Part shown: one piece after another, positions 35,363 to 43,488 of the stretch
Position numbering within the stretch: position 1 is the stretch's first letter
Layout: each line of letters starts with the position of its first letter
Position numbers and translations under genes: made by a program
The notes under the pieces: model-generated
Seen by the model: only the letters and a program-made list of their open reading frames with translations
What the model was told of the DNA's origin: nothing
Databases searched by the model: none
NCBI GenBank assembly: GCA_050331295.1
Contig: JBHJGZ010000002.1
Span: 248,001-312,000, forward strand
Source: Kuafuiihalomonas sp050331295
GTDB taxonomy: Bacteria; Myxococcota; Kuafuiibacteriia; Kuafuiibacteriales; Kuafuiibacteriaceae
Direction: 5' to 3'
DNA length: 64,000 bases

Positions 35363-36946
35363 ATGCGTTACAGCGGTACGGGACCGAGCATCGTCCTGGC
35401 ATTCTTGGTCAGCACTTCGGCTGCTGCGCAGGAGTCTGGACCTTCCGAGGGTGCGACCAAGAACAGCGAAGAGGGCGCGGTTCCGGAGGCGAAGACCTTC
35501 GTCACCACATCCACGGTTCGGATCGACGGCCGGGTCTTGAAATATGAGGCGACCGTCGGAACGCTGATCCTCAAAGACCCCGACGATAAGCCGATCGCCA
35601 CTTTCGGGTACACGGCCTACGTCAAACAAGGGGATCGAGCTGCACGGCGGCGACCCATCACCTTTGCCTTCAACGGTGGTCCAGGGAGCTCGTCGGTATG
35701 GCTTCACATGGGTGTACTGGGGCCCAAACGAGCTCGCGCCAACGATCTCGGGGCGACCTCCGCTCCCTTCGGCACCGAGGAGAATGGCTTTTCCATCTTG
35801 GACCGAAGCGATCTGGTGTTCATCGACCCGGTTGGGACCGGACTGAGCCGACCCATCGGCGAAGCCAAAGGCGAGATGTTCTGGGGTGTCGACCAAGACG
35901 TGGAATCGATCGGCAACTTCATTCACCGCTACGTGACGGAGAGCCGGCGCTGGGGGTCGCCCAAGTACTTGCTCGGAGAGAGCTACGGCGCCATGCGGGC
36001 CGCCGCACTCGTTCATCACATGCAGAGTCGGTACAACATGGCCTTTAGCGGTGTCGTCCTGGTGTCGCCCTTCCTCGATTTTGTGGCGGGATTCGATGGG
36101 GTCGGAAACGACCTTGCCTACATCCTCTTTCTGCCCACCCTGGCTGCCGTCGCCTGGCAACATGATGCGGTAGAAGACAAGCCGGAGCGTCTGGAGTCTT
36201 TTGTCGAAGCAGCCAAGGAATTTGCGATGACTTCCTACGCTCGAGCCTTGCGAAAGGGGGCCCGACTTCAGGGTGAAGAGCGGGCCGAAGTGATCGAGCG
36301 GATGGCCGCGTTCACGGGGCTCTCCCAAGAGTATCTGGACCGCGCCAATCTTCGGGTGGGGCACAATCAGTTCACCCAAGAGCTCTTGCGAGACCGAGGC
36401 GTCACCGTGGGGCGCATCGATGCGCGCTTCTCGGGCCCCAACTGGAATCCGCTGGCGGAGCGGATGCCCTACGACCCCTTCATGGCGGACATTGCCGGGC
36501 CCTTTACCGCCGCGTTTCAGGATTACCTCCACGGTTCCCTGGATGTGCCCCCCGCGAACGCATATCGGGTCTCTAACTTCGAGCTCTGGAAGGTGTGGGA
36601 CTGGGGACACCGGCCACCGGGCATGCCGGAGCTCGGACCGGCCAAGCTGCCCGTGCCCAACACCGCGCTGGACCTTGCGTACGCGATGACCACCAACTCG
36701 AACCTTCGGATTCTCGTTCAGCAAGGCATGTTCGATCTCGCCACGCCCCAGCTGGCCACGGAGTACGTCCTGGACCACATGAAGATTCCAGCCGAGGCGC
36801 GAGATCGCATCACCGTGGCGTACTACGAGGCGGGACACATGATGTACCTCCACCCTCCGTCCCGATCCAAGTTTCGAGGTGACCTGGTGCGCTTCATCGA
36901 CGGTGGACCGCCTAATGCGTCCAAAGGGTCCGTCTCGCGACGCTGA
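35363..36946 (+). CDS. secreted S10 serine carboxypeptidase
   Basis: About 527 aa. ATG 35363 is preferred because a signal peptide (MRYSGTGPSIVLAFLVSTSAAAQ) begins there; an in-frame ATG at 35309 adds 18 residues including acidic ones, and neither start has a strong Shine-Dalgarno. Family S10 motifs are FNGGPGSSSVWLHMG (oxyanion region), LGESYGAMRA with the nucleophile Ser, QGMFDLATP with the catalytic Asp, and YYEAGHMMYLHP with the catalytic His. It should remove C-terminal residues from peptides in the periplasm or outside. Confidence 0.88.
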   Translation: MRYSGTGPSIVLAFLVSTSAAAQESGPSEGATKNSEEGAVPEAKTFVTTSTVRIDGRVLKYEATVGTLILKDPDDKPIATFGYTAYVKQGDRAARRRPITFAFNGGPGSSSVWLHMGVLGPKRARANDLGATSAPFGTEENGFSILDRSDLVFIDPVGTGLSRPIGEAKGEMFWGVDQDVESIGNFIHRYVTESRRWGSPKYLLGESYGAMRAAALVHHMQSRYNMAFSGVVLVSPFLDFVAGFDGVGNDLAYILFLPTLAAVAWQHDAVEDKPERLESFVEAAKEFAMTSYARALRKGARLQGEERAEVIERMAAFTGLSQEYLDRANLRVGHNQFTQELLRDRGVTVGRIDARFSGPNWNPLAERMPYDPFMADIAGPFTAAFQDYLHGSLDVPPANAYRVSNFELWKVWDWGHRPPGMPELGPAKLPVPNTALDLAYAMTTNSNLRILVQQGMFDLATPQLATEYVLDHMKIPAEARDRITVAYYEAGHMMYLHPPSRSKFRGDLVRFIDGGPPNASKGSVSRR

Positions 36947-37124
36947 CTGCAGTCGACTCTGCTGAGCCGCCGCACGTTCCGGCCGCGCCGGTCGCTTCGT
37001 CTTTCGGATGCGAACCATTCTCATGCTTTGACACGAAGCTGTAACAATCCCCTGAGACGAAGGCGTGGACTCTCATTGTTCTCGGCGATAGCGTCGCGCC
37101 GCCTCGCGAAGGGGACGGAAGACG

Positions 37125-37745
37125 ATGTTCAAAACACAAAGCACGATTGCATGGGCGGCGGTCATCTGCATCAACGGATGCTCGGGCGAAGGAGGAGACT
37201 TCTCGGCCGTGGAGCAGACGGTCGTCGGAACATGCGGCAACTGCCACGACCCCGATGATTTCGAGAATCTGGTGAATGACATCGAGAGTCTCGATGATGG
37301 TGTGTTCACCGAAGCCTCATTTCCCGACGACATGTTCCCGGCTACCCTGAGGACCCAATCGGTCGCGGACCTCATCGAGGCGGCCAACCCGCCCCGGGAC
37401 GCCACCCTCGACCCGAATGCGCCGCTTCGGCAGGCCTGGATCCTTCACCTGATGCACGAGTTGGAGCTTCAGCTGGAGGGCTCTCCGCCGTCCGATTTCA
37501 CCAGCGAAGCATCGTTCAATGCGTACAATGCAGGGGGCGACCCACCCTTTGGGTGCACGAGCATCGAGCGCGTCCAAGATTTCGCAGAGTTCAATTTGCC
37601 ACAGCAGATGCCGCCCTTGTGGACGGAGCCGCTGTTCGTGGCCCTGGGCCGGGCGTTCTCCGCGCTCAGTGATGACGAACGGATGACCCTGGTCGAAACG
37701 ATTCAGGCTGGACTTCCTGGGGGCACCGCGGCCTGCGGTTTTTGA
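37125..37745 (+). CDS. CxxCH-containing lipoprotein
   Basis: 206 aa. The signal MFKTQSTIAWAAVICINGC ends at a probable lipidated Cys19. One c-type heme motif (CGNCH, about residues 37-41) follows shortly. The rest is acidic with no second heme motif, though PQQMPPLW offers possible Met ligands. A GGGGACGGAAG stretch precedes the ATG. It may be a small electron-transfer lipoprotein or have only a structural CxxCH. Its last 80 bp overlap the convergent temptin-like gene. Confidence 0.7.
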   Translation: MFKTQSTIAWAAVICINGCSGEGGDFSAVEQTVVGTCGNCHDPDDFENLVNDIESLDDGVFTEASFPDDMFPATLRTQSVADLIEAANPPRDATLDPNAPLRQAWILHLMHELELQLEGSPPSDFTSEASFNAYNAGGDPPFGCTSIERVQDFAEFNLPQQMPPLWTEPLFVALGRAFSALSDDERMTLVETIQAGLPGGTAACGF

Positions 37746-38439
37746 CCCTGCCCAGCCCCAGAACGAACACAACCATCCAAAGGAGGAAATGCGGGGGCGT
37801 TCGCGTGTACGGCCCGGCGTGACATCCGTCCCCGCCCGAGTTGCTGGAGGCGGCGAGGTCTTCGCTGTTGCTCATGTCCTCTGATGTGCCCGCGTCCGTG
37901 ATTGGGCTCGGGACTGCTCCTGCGTCGGCTGATCCACCCGAGTCCGGCCCGCCCCCGACGTCGAAGGGCGGGCTTGCGTCCTGAGGCACCGCGCCGTCCG
38001 GATCCATGGCGCCCGCGTCATTCGGCATGTCGGTTCCGACATCCGTGACTCCTGCATCCGTGACTCCTGCATCGGGCGTCCCGCCGGGGGCATCGCTGAT
38101 GCTGGACGAATCGCCGGGAAAAGAGAGGTTTTCGGTGCGTTCAGGCGTGCTGCCCCGGGTCCAGAGTCCGTCCGGGTCCCCGAGTTCGAATCCGTTGGTT
38201 TGACCGTCACCGTCCGAATCCATGTCGAACAGCACCGACCAGTCGCGGATGTCTTCGAGATCAGCGCCAAAGCGATTGAAAGTTCCGTCACCTATCACGC
38301 TGGTGTGGCAGATGATGCACGGCTGACCCAGCCGCTGGAGTTCCGGATTGTCCGCGTTGGGGACCTCGCTGGCGACGCCCCGCAAGGCCCATGCCGTGGA
38401 AGGGGTGAGGAAGAGAACCGAGAGCACCCAGGTCTTCAC
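37666..38439 (-). CDS. temptin-like secreted protein with MYXO-CTERM-like tail
   Basis: 257 aa from GTG 38439 (MKTWVLSVLFLTPSTAWA is the signal peptide); the frame opens further upstream without similarity. After it comes RLGQPCIICHTSVIGDG, carrying a CxxCH, then FNRFGADLEDIRDWSVLFDMDS and DGDGQTNGFELGDPDGLW, the temptin-type motif. A low-complexity Asp/Gly/Pro/Ser linker (GVTDAGVTDVG and others) follows. The C-terminus has a Gly-Cys pair (GGDGCHAG), a hydrophobic helix (FLLWMVVFVLGLG) and an Arg-rich end, like MYXO-CTERM surface-anchoring signals. Confidence 0.72.
   Translation of the reverse strand: MKTWVLSVLFLTPSTAWALRGVASEVPNADNPELQRLGQPCIICHTSVIGDGTFNRFGADLEDIRDWSVLFDMDSDGDGQTNGFELGDPDGLWTRGSTPERTENLSFPGDSSSISDAPGGTPDAGVTDAGVTDVGTDMPNDAGAMDPDGAVPQDASPPFDVGGGPDSGGSADAGAVPSPITDAGTSEDMSNSEDLAASSNSGGDGCHAGPYTRTPPHFLLWMVVFVLGLGRVKNRRPRCPQEVQPESFRPGSSVRHH
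38043..38072. repeat. 15-bp tandem duplication inside a linker
   Basis: CCGTGACTCCTGCAT occurs twice in direct succession (38043-38057, 38058-38072). On the minus strand it encodes the repeated DAGVT units of the temptin-like protein's linker. In-frame length change here would only alter the spacer. Confidence 0.85.
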
Positions 38440-38740
38440 GCTTTCGGCGTTAGCAAGGCGCGCGCCGTCCCTGGACGTCTTTCGGCCGATGCGGTCGCTA
38501 CAGGCGCGTGACGCTCGGGCAGCGTCGTTCCCAAAAACGTAACGCCACCCAGGGGAACGTCCACCGGTCCACGGTCCAGACGAATCCACTCAGTAGACGA
38601 TTGAAGCCGCCTAAGCGTGCGATTCAGCTCGACGGGCCAATGGGCGCAGAAATTGCGCATAACCCGCGGCGGGGAAGCGTCTCGGTGTCCGGAGGCTGCG
38701 GTGTCTGGCGCGAGATTCGCAGACGGCCGGGCGGAACGCC
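38440..38740. other. divergent spacer upstream of the redox operon
   Basis: 301 bp between the temptin-like gene (minus) and the first cytochrome gene (plus). The promoter of the 12-gene redox operon should lie here. I could not pick a convincing promoter or operator, and open frames in it are not gene-like. Confidence 0.4.
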
Positions 38741-39256
38741 ATGCACAAGCGCGCCGAAGCCCGTTGCTGGCCCAAGCCTTTTGAACACTCATGGATTCGA
38801 ACGCTCGCGCCCGGAGTCGTCTCTTTGATGATGGTGGGTTGTGGGGCGGGCGACGGCAGCACTCTGGATGAGCGAGGCCGGTCGGCCGAACACCCGTACG
38901 CTCCTGGTCTCGCCACCCGCCTCGGGGCCAGCGTCTTCGAAGCGACCTATGAGGAGATCGCGTTCTCGTTCCTCGAGCCCTACTGCGTCGATTGCCATAG
39001 CGGCGGTGCGCCCAGTACGGGCCTCGACCTCACCTTCGAGCGCGCCTTCGACGAGATGGTGGGCGTATCTTCGCTTCAGCAGCCCGGCGTTTTGCTCGTG
39101 GCGGCCGGTGACCCGGACAACAGCTATCTGATCATCAAGCTGGAAGGAGGCAGTCGCATGATCGGCCGGCGTATGCCGCGCGGGCGACCGGCCCGACCCC
39201 AAGGTGAGATCGACATCGTACGCGCTTGGATCGAAGCCGGCGCGGAGCACGACTGA
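38741..39256 (+). CDS. monoheme cytochrome c-like lipoprotein
   Basis: 171 aa. A signal with a lipobox (VVSLMMVGC) gives Cys34 as the lipid anchor. The domain resembles planctomycete-type cytochromes: FLEPYCVDCHSGGAPSTGLDL with the CxxCH heme site, and a later RRMPRG that could give the axial Met, ending in IVRAWIEAGAEHD. It is the first gene of the operon and its stop overlaps the next start by one base (TGATG). Confidence 0.8.
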   Translation: MHKRAEARCWPKPFEHSWIRTLAPGVVSLMMVGCGAGDGSTLDERGRSAEHPYAPGLATRLGASVFEATYEEIAFSFLEPYCVDCHSGGAPSTGLDLTFERAFDEMVGVSSLQQPGVLLVAAGDPDNSYLIIKLEGGSRMIGRRMPRGRPARPQGEIDIVRAWIEAGAEHD

Positions 39257-40389
39257 TGCGTCGCTACGTGTTGCTGGTCGGGCTCGTGCTCATGGGGCTG
39301 GATGGTACGGCCCGGGCCGAACCGTACTTTGCTCAGCGCGAGGGCTACCGGTGTTCGAAGTGTCACTTCAACCGTACCGGAGGCGGAATGCGGACCGCCT
39401 TCGGGCGACAGTGGGCGTGGACGCACTTGACCCTGTCTTCGAGCGAACCGGCAGCGTCCGATGTCTACGCCGAGCTCGACCAGCTGGATCAGCGGACGTG
39501 GTGGGCCATCGACCCGGCCGTCAACCAACACCTGTCCTTCGGCGCCGACATCCGCGTCAACAACGTGACCATCTTCCCAGGTGAAGACAACGAGGATGCC
39601 GAGATTCAAAACACCTTCGCGAACCCGGAATCGAATCTCTATGTAGCCCTCGAAGCGTTGGATTTTCTCGCCGCCTATTTCGACGTGTCTTTTGCTGAAG
39701 GTAATGTGCAGGCGAGGGAAGCCTTTCTACTCCTCCATGGGCATGGCTTCAGCTTCAAGGGTGGTATTCTCTTGCCACCCTTTGGACTGAGGATCTGGGG
39801 CGAGGACCAATTCATAAGGAGCGTCACCGGCTTCAACTACGCGAGCCCGGATCTCGGCATCGAGCTCGGCTACGAATACAAGGGTCTCGGGATGTTCGTC
39901 GCAGTGACCAACGGCGCCGGCGGTGGTCTCGACCCGGACCGGGACAAGAAGGTCTCGTCGATCGTCGAATACGCTGGGCGTTGGTGGCGCTTGGGTGGGT
40001 CGGTCTCGTTCAATCGCACCGAGACGACGGAAAACTTCTTCTACGGAGGTTTTGCGGGCCTGACCCTGGGTCGTCTCACCCTGCTCGGGGAGGTCGATCG
40101 CCTGCGGACGACCTTTCGTGAGGAGGACGAGTCCATCGACAGCATCGTTGGATTTGCAGAGGCAGATTTCTTGGTGCGTAGAGGACTCAATATAAAGGTC
40201 ATTTACGGCTATCACGATCCTGATATCGATGTGGATGAGAACGAGCGCTTCAATATCAGATCAGGAGTCGAGGTGTTCATCGTCCCCATGTTGGTTGGAA
40301 GAGTCTTTTATGATCTGCGAGAAAGCGTGCCTCAAGACGAGGTCGGTAATGCAGACATCCTGCTGGTGGAACTCCATGTCTACATGTGA
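39256..40389 (+). CDS. outer-membrane barrel with N-terminal CxxCH
   Basis: 377 aa. A signal peptide (MRRYVLLVGLVLMGLDGTARA) precedes EPYFAQREGYRCSKCHFNRTGG, a short heme-c-type or metal-type segment seen on a family of barrel proteins in delta-group bacteria. The rest is alternating aromatic/hydrophobic strands (NLYVALEALDFLAAYFDVSF, GFSFKGGILLPPFGLRIW, LGIELGYEYKGLGMFVAVTN), ending in a strand with final Tyr-Met. It could act as a porin sheath for electron transfer across the outer membrane; only one heme motif is present, unlike MtrB/MtrA pairs. Confidence 0.78.
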   Translation: MRRYVLLVGLVLMGLDGTARAEPYFAQREGYRCSKCHFNRTGGGMRTAFGRQWAWTHLTLSSSEPAASDVYAELDQLDQRTWWAIDPAVNQHLSFGADIRVNNVTIFPGEDNEDAEIQNTFANPESNLYVALEALDFLAAYFDVSFAEGNVQAREAFLLLHGHGFSFKGGILLPPFGLRIWGEDQFIRSVTGFNYASPDLGIELGYEYKGLGMFVAVTNGAGGGLDPDRDKKVSSIVEYAGRWWRLGGSVSFNRTETTENFFYGGFAGLTLGRLTLLGEVDRLRTTFREEDESIDSIVGFAEADFLVRRGLNIKVIYGYHDPDIDVDENERFNIRSGVEVFIVPMLVGRVFYDLRESVPQDEVGNADILLVELHVYM

Positions 40390-40396
40390 GTTGCTG

Positions 40397-41245
40397 ATGA
40401 AGATGAAGGGCCCTCTGGTGCTCTTTGGTGTTGCGCTCACTATCGGGTGTGCGTCGACAACCACGCGGCCCGCAGATGCCGGCTCGGGACCGCCGCCGCG
40501 TGCCCTCGAACCGGGTGATGCGCAACGTGGAGAGGTGCTGGGTCGGAAGCTCTGCGTAACCTGCCACGGCGTTCGAGGCGACGGGCGGGGGCCGGGATCG
40601 GTGGGCTTGGACCCACCACCCCGTGACTTTGTACGGGCCGTCTACCGATACCGCTCGACGCCCACCGGGTCTCTGCCCACCGACGCAGACCTCGCCCGCT
40701 CGATCCTTCGCGGACTTCCGGGAACATCGATGCCCGCATTTCGAGACCTCGTGAATCGACGAGACGTGGTGGACCTGGTGGCCTGGGTCAAGACGTTCAG
40801 TCCGCGCTGGAAGGAAGAGCTGGTGGACGACCCCATCGACATCCCGGCACCGCCGCCGGCGACGCCCGCGTCCGTGGTTCGCGGTCGCGAACTGTATACC
40901 GATCTTCAGTGCGGGAAGTGTCACGGCGAAGATGGTTCTGGCAACGGCTGGGGAACGAAAGAAGACTTTCGCGATGCGCTCGGACGCATTGCAGAGCCTC
41001 GAGATCTTCGGCAAGGCATTTATCGTTCCGGAACGCGACCTCAAAATCTTTATCGAAGTCTCGTCACCGGTCTCGACGGTTCTCCAATGCCTGCGTACGA
41101 AGACACGCTCTCGCCGGATGAGGTGTACAGCCTGGTGGACTACGTCGTGTCTTTGGACAGGGGCAGTAGCATCTGGCGGTGGTTGTCGCGTTCGCCGCGC
41201 TGGTATGAGCCCGGCGACGTACAGCTGAAGCGAGACGGACGTTAG
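40397..41245 (+). CDS. diheme cytochrome c lipoprotein
   Basis: 282 aa from ATG 40397, 7 bp after the barrel gene; the longer open frame is an artefact. The lipobox is VALTIGC (Cys about 18). Two class-I cytochrome c domains follow: CVTCHGVRGDGRGP with PGTSMPAFRD for the Met ligand, and CGKCHGEDGSGNGWG with DGSPMPAYEDTL. It likely carries electrons between the cytochrome b/Rieske complex and other periplasmic partners. Confidence 0.88.
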   Translation: MKMKGPLVLFGVALTIGCASTTTRPADAGSGPPPRALEPGDAQRGEVLGRKLCVTCHGVRGDGRGPGSVGLDPPPRDFVRAVYRYRSTPTGSLPTDADLARSILRGLPGTSMPAFRDLVNRRDVVDLVAWVKTFSPRWKEELVDDPIDIPAPPPATPASVVRGRELYTDLQCGKCHGEDGSGNGWGTKEDFRDALGRIAEPRDLRQGIYRSGTRPQNLYRSLVTGLDGSPMPAYEDTLSPDEVYSLVDYVVSLDRGSSIWRWLSRSPRWYEPGDVQLKRDGR

Positions 41246-41253
41246 GAGACGAG

Positions 41254-41748
41254 ATGGGCAAGGTCGATCGGCGAGAAACGATGCACCGGTTGGCATGGGG
41301 GCTCGTCGCCACATCCAGCGGCACCGCCGCGGCCGCGTCGACCGCCCTTTTTTTTCCAAGAGTTCGCTACCGAGAGCCGTCCGAAGTGGTCGTGGGGAAT
41401 CCGGGTGACTATCGAATCGGAGAGGTCTCGGAGCGAGCTTCCCGGAACCAGCGGTTCGCGGTGATTCGTGACGAACGCGGATTGTATGTCGTGTCGTCGG
41501 TGTGCACCCATCTTGGTTGTATCGCGCGTTGGCAACCGAGCCAGGGGCAATTCAAGTGCTTCTGCCACGGCAGTGGCTTTCGTCGGGACGGCGTTCCCTT
41601 CGAGGGTCCGGCATCGAGACCTTTGGAGCGGCTGAAGGTGAGGTACGATCGTGAAGGCCGCGTGGTCGTGGATACCGCGGTTCGATTCCGGGGTGAACGT
41701 GGTGAATGGGAACGAGAGGGTGCCTGGCTCCCGTTCATCAGGGAGTGA
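41254..41748 (+). CDS. Rieske [2Fe-2S] protein
   Basis: 164 aa. An N-terminal membrane/Tat-like segment (RRETMHRLAWGLVATSSG) precedes the Rieske fold. The cluster ligands are in CTHLGC and CFCHGSGF (two Cys, two His). It accepts the first electron from quinol in a cytochrome bc complex and passes it to cytochrome c. The stop and the next start overlap as TGATG. Confidence 0.92.
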   Translation: MGKVDRRETMHRLAWGLVATSSGTAAAASTALFFPRVRYREPSEVVVGNPGDYRIGEVSERASRNQRFAVIRDERGLYVVSSVCTHLGCIARWQPSQGQFKCFCHGSGFRRDGVPFEGPASRPLERLKVRYDREGRVVVDTAVRFRGERGEWEREGAWLPFIRE

Positions 41749-42596
41749 TGGAGAAGAAGGTCATGCAGCGTCCCAAGGCCGAATCGATGGTTCGAGAAGT
41801 CAAGGAGTCGATCTTCCGTGTTCCCGGGCCAGATACTCCCCGAAATCGAATCCTCCGAGTGACGGATACGGTTTGGCTTCATCTTCATCCAGCCAAGGTT
41901 CGTCGGCATGGGACGAAGTTGAGCTACACCTGGGGCGCAGGTGGACTATCGTTTCTTCTGTTCTTGGTCACGGTGGTAACCGGCGTCGTGCTCATGTTCG
42001 TGTATCGACCAACCCTCGAGCATGCCTATCTCGACATGAAGGCGCTCGACTTCGACGTTCGTTTTGGAATGTTCAATCGAAACCTACATCGATGGGCGGC
42101 CCATCTCATGGTCATCATGGTGTGGGTCCACATGCTGCGGGTCTTCTTGACGGGATCCTACAAAGGGCCTCGAAAGTTCAACTGGGTAGTTGGCGTTTTT
42201 TTGCTCACCCTCACCATGCTCCTTTCCTTCACCGGTTATCTGCTTCCTTGGGACCAGCTTTCGATGTGGGCGGTTACGGTGGGGACCAACATGGCGGCTG
42301 CTACGCCCTTCCTTGGACATGAGGGCCCGTTCGCCGACTGGACCGGAGTGACAGAAGACAGCGACATTCGAGCCTTGTTGTTGGGAGATTCCGTGGTGGG
42401 GAGTGCGGCTCTGCTCCGATTCTATGTTCTGCACTGCATCTTTCTGCCTCTATTGTTGATGTTCGGCTGCATTCTTCACTTTTGGCGCGTACGAACCGAT
42501 GGCGGTATCAGTGGGCCGGAGGTTCCGACCGGGCCAGCTGGTGCCGAACAGGATGGGAGGGCTCATGAGCCCAACATTCCTCCACAATCTTCTTAA
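41748..42596 (+). CDS. cytochrome b, N-terminal (b6-like) half
   Basis: 282 aa. It has four membrane helices and two b-heme His pairs: NLHRWAAHLMVIMVWVHMLR in helix B, and FYVLHCIFLPLLLMFGCILH in helix D. The Q-site sequence GYLLPWDQLSMWAV is typical. This split arrangement resembles cytochrome b6/subunit IV systems of many menaquinol-oxidising bacteria. Start ATG 41748 overlaps the Rieske stop. The 3' end overlaps the next gene by 32 bp. Confidence 0.92.
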   Translation: MEKKVMQRPKAESMVREVKESIFRVPGPDTPRNRILRVTDTVWLHLHPAKVRRHGTKLSYTWGAGGLSFLLFLVTVVTGVVLMFVYRPTLEHAYLDMKALDFDVRFGMFNRNLHRWAAHLMVIMVWVHMLRVFLTGSYKGPRKFNWVVGVFLLTLTMLLSFTGYLLPWDQLSMWAVTVGTNMAAATPFLGHEGPFADWTGVTEDSDIRALLLGDSVVGSAALLRFYVLHCIFLPLLLMFGCILHFWRVRTDGGISGPEVPTGPAGAEQDGRAHEPNIPPQSS

Positions 42597-43488
42597 GCCC
42601 GACAACATCGCAGCCCTGCTGCTTCTGCCGATCTTCTTGGGCGTCTTTCTGTGGTGGTGGCGACAGGCAGCGCGGAACGATGCTCGTATCGAGTCGGGTG
42701 GTCTGGAGGCATTGGCAGACACGATGCGAGGACCGGTACCCCCCGCCCAGCGTGCTCTTGGATTCGACGATAGGGAGAGAGTCCACACCTGGCCGTACCT
42801 TCTTCGAGTCGAACTCGTCGTCAGTCTGGCCTGCATGACGATCTTGACGGTGTGGTCCATCTGCATCGATGCACCACTCGAACAAGAGGCAGATCCGAAT
42901 CGCACCCCGAATCCGAGCAAAGCACCCTGGTACTTTGTGGGGCTTCAGGAGATGCTGGTGTACTTCGACCCTTGGATCGCGGGCGTGGTTCTTCCGCTCC
43001 TCATCATCGTGGGACTCGCGGCGATCCCATACCTCGACCCCAACCCGGAGGGCAGCGGATACTACTGCTGGAAGTCGCGGCGGATCGCCCTTTCGTTGTT
43101 CTGGCTCGGTTTCGCGCTGTGGCTGGTCTTGATCGTCGTGGGCACCTTCTTTCGTGGCCCGGGATGGAACTGGTTTTGGCCGTGGGAGACTTGGGATCCG
43201 CACCGGCACGGAATCGGCGCGCGTCGAGACTGGGTCGACCTCTTCGGTATGACAGATCCTTGGCTTCGCTTCATCGGGGGAGGCCTCACCATATTGAGCT
43301 ACTACGCGCTCGGAGGCCTGTTGTGGTGGCGCCTTCGGAAGACGCCAGAGGGTCGGGCGATGGGCCGAGGCCGTTTCTTCGTCGCGGCGTTCTTGGCGCT
43401 CACCATGGGAGGTCTCGTCCTGAAGATGATGCTTCGACTCGGCCTGGGGGTTCAGTACGTCTGGGTCACGCCGTGGTTCAGCCTATGA
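42565..43488 (+). CDS. cytochrome b C-terminal (subunit IV-like) half
   Basis: 307 aa from ATG 42565, which has GGGAGG (42555-42560) and an MSPTFLHNLLKPDN start like other subunit IV proteins. The quinol-oxidation motif PEWY is replaced by KAPWYFVGLQEML, so the catalytic Glu is absent, as in several menaquinol-type complexes. Additional membrane helices (IALSLFWLGFALWLVLIVVG and two near the C-terminus) exceed the usual three of PetD. The stop overlaps the next start as ATGA. Confidence 0.88.
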   Translation: MSPTFLHNLLKPDNIAALLLLPIFLGVFLWWWRQAARNDARIESGGLEALADTMRGPVPPAQRALGFDDRERVHTWPYLLRVELVVSLACMTILTVWSICIDAPLEQEADPNRTPNPSKAPWYFVGLQEMLVYFDPWIAGVVLPLLIIVGLAAIPYLDPNPEGSGYYCWKSRRIALSLFWLGFALWLVLIVVGTFFRGPGWNWFWPWETWDPHRHGIGARRDWVDLFGMTDPWLRFIGGGLTILSYYALGGLLWWRLRKTPEGRAMGRGRFFVAAFLALTMGGLVLKMMLRLGLGVQYVWVTPWFSL

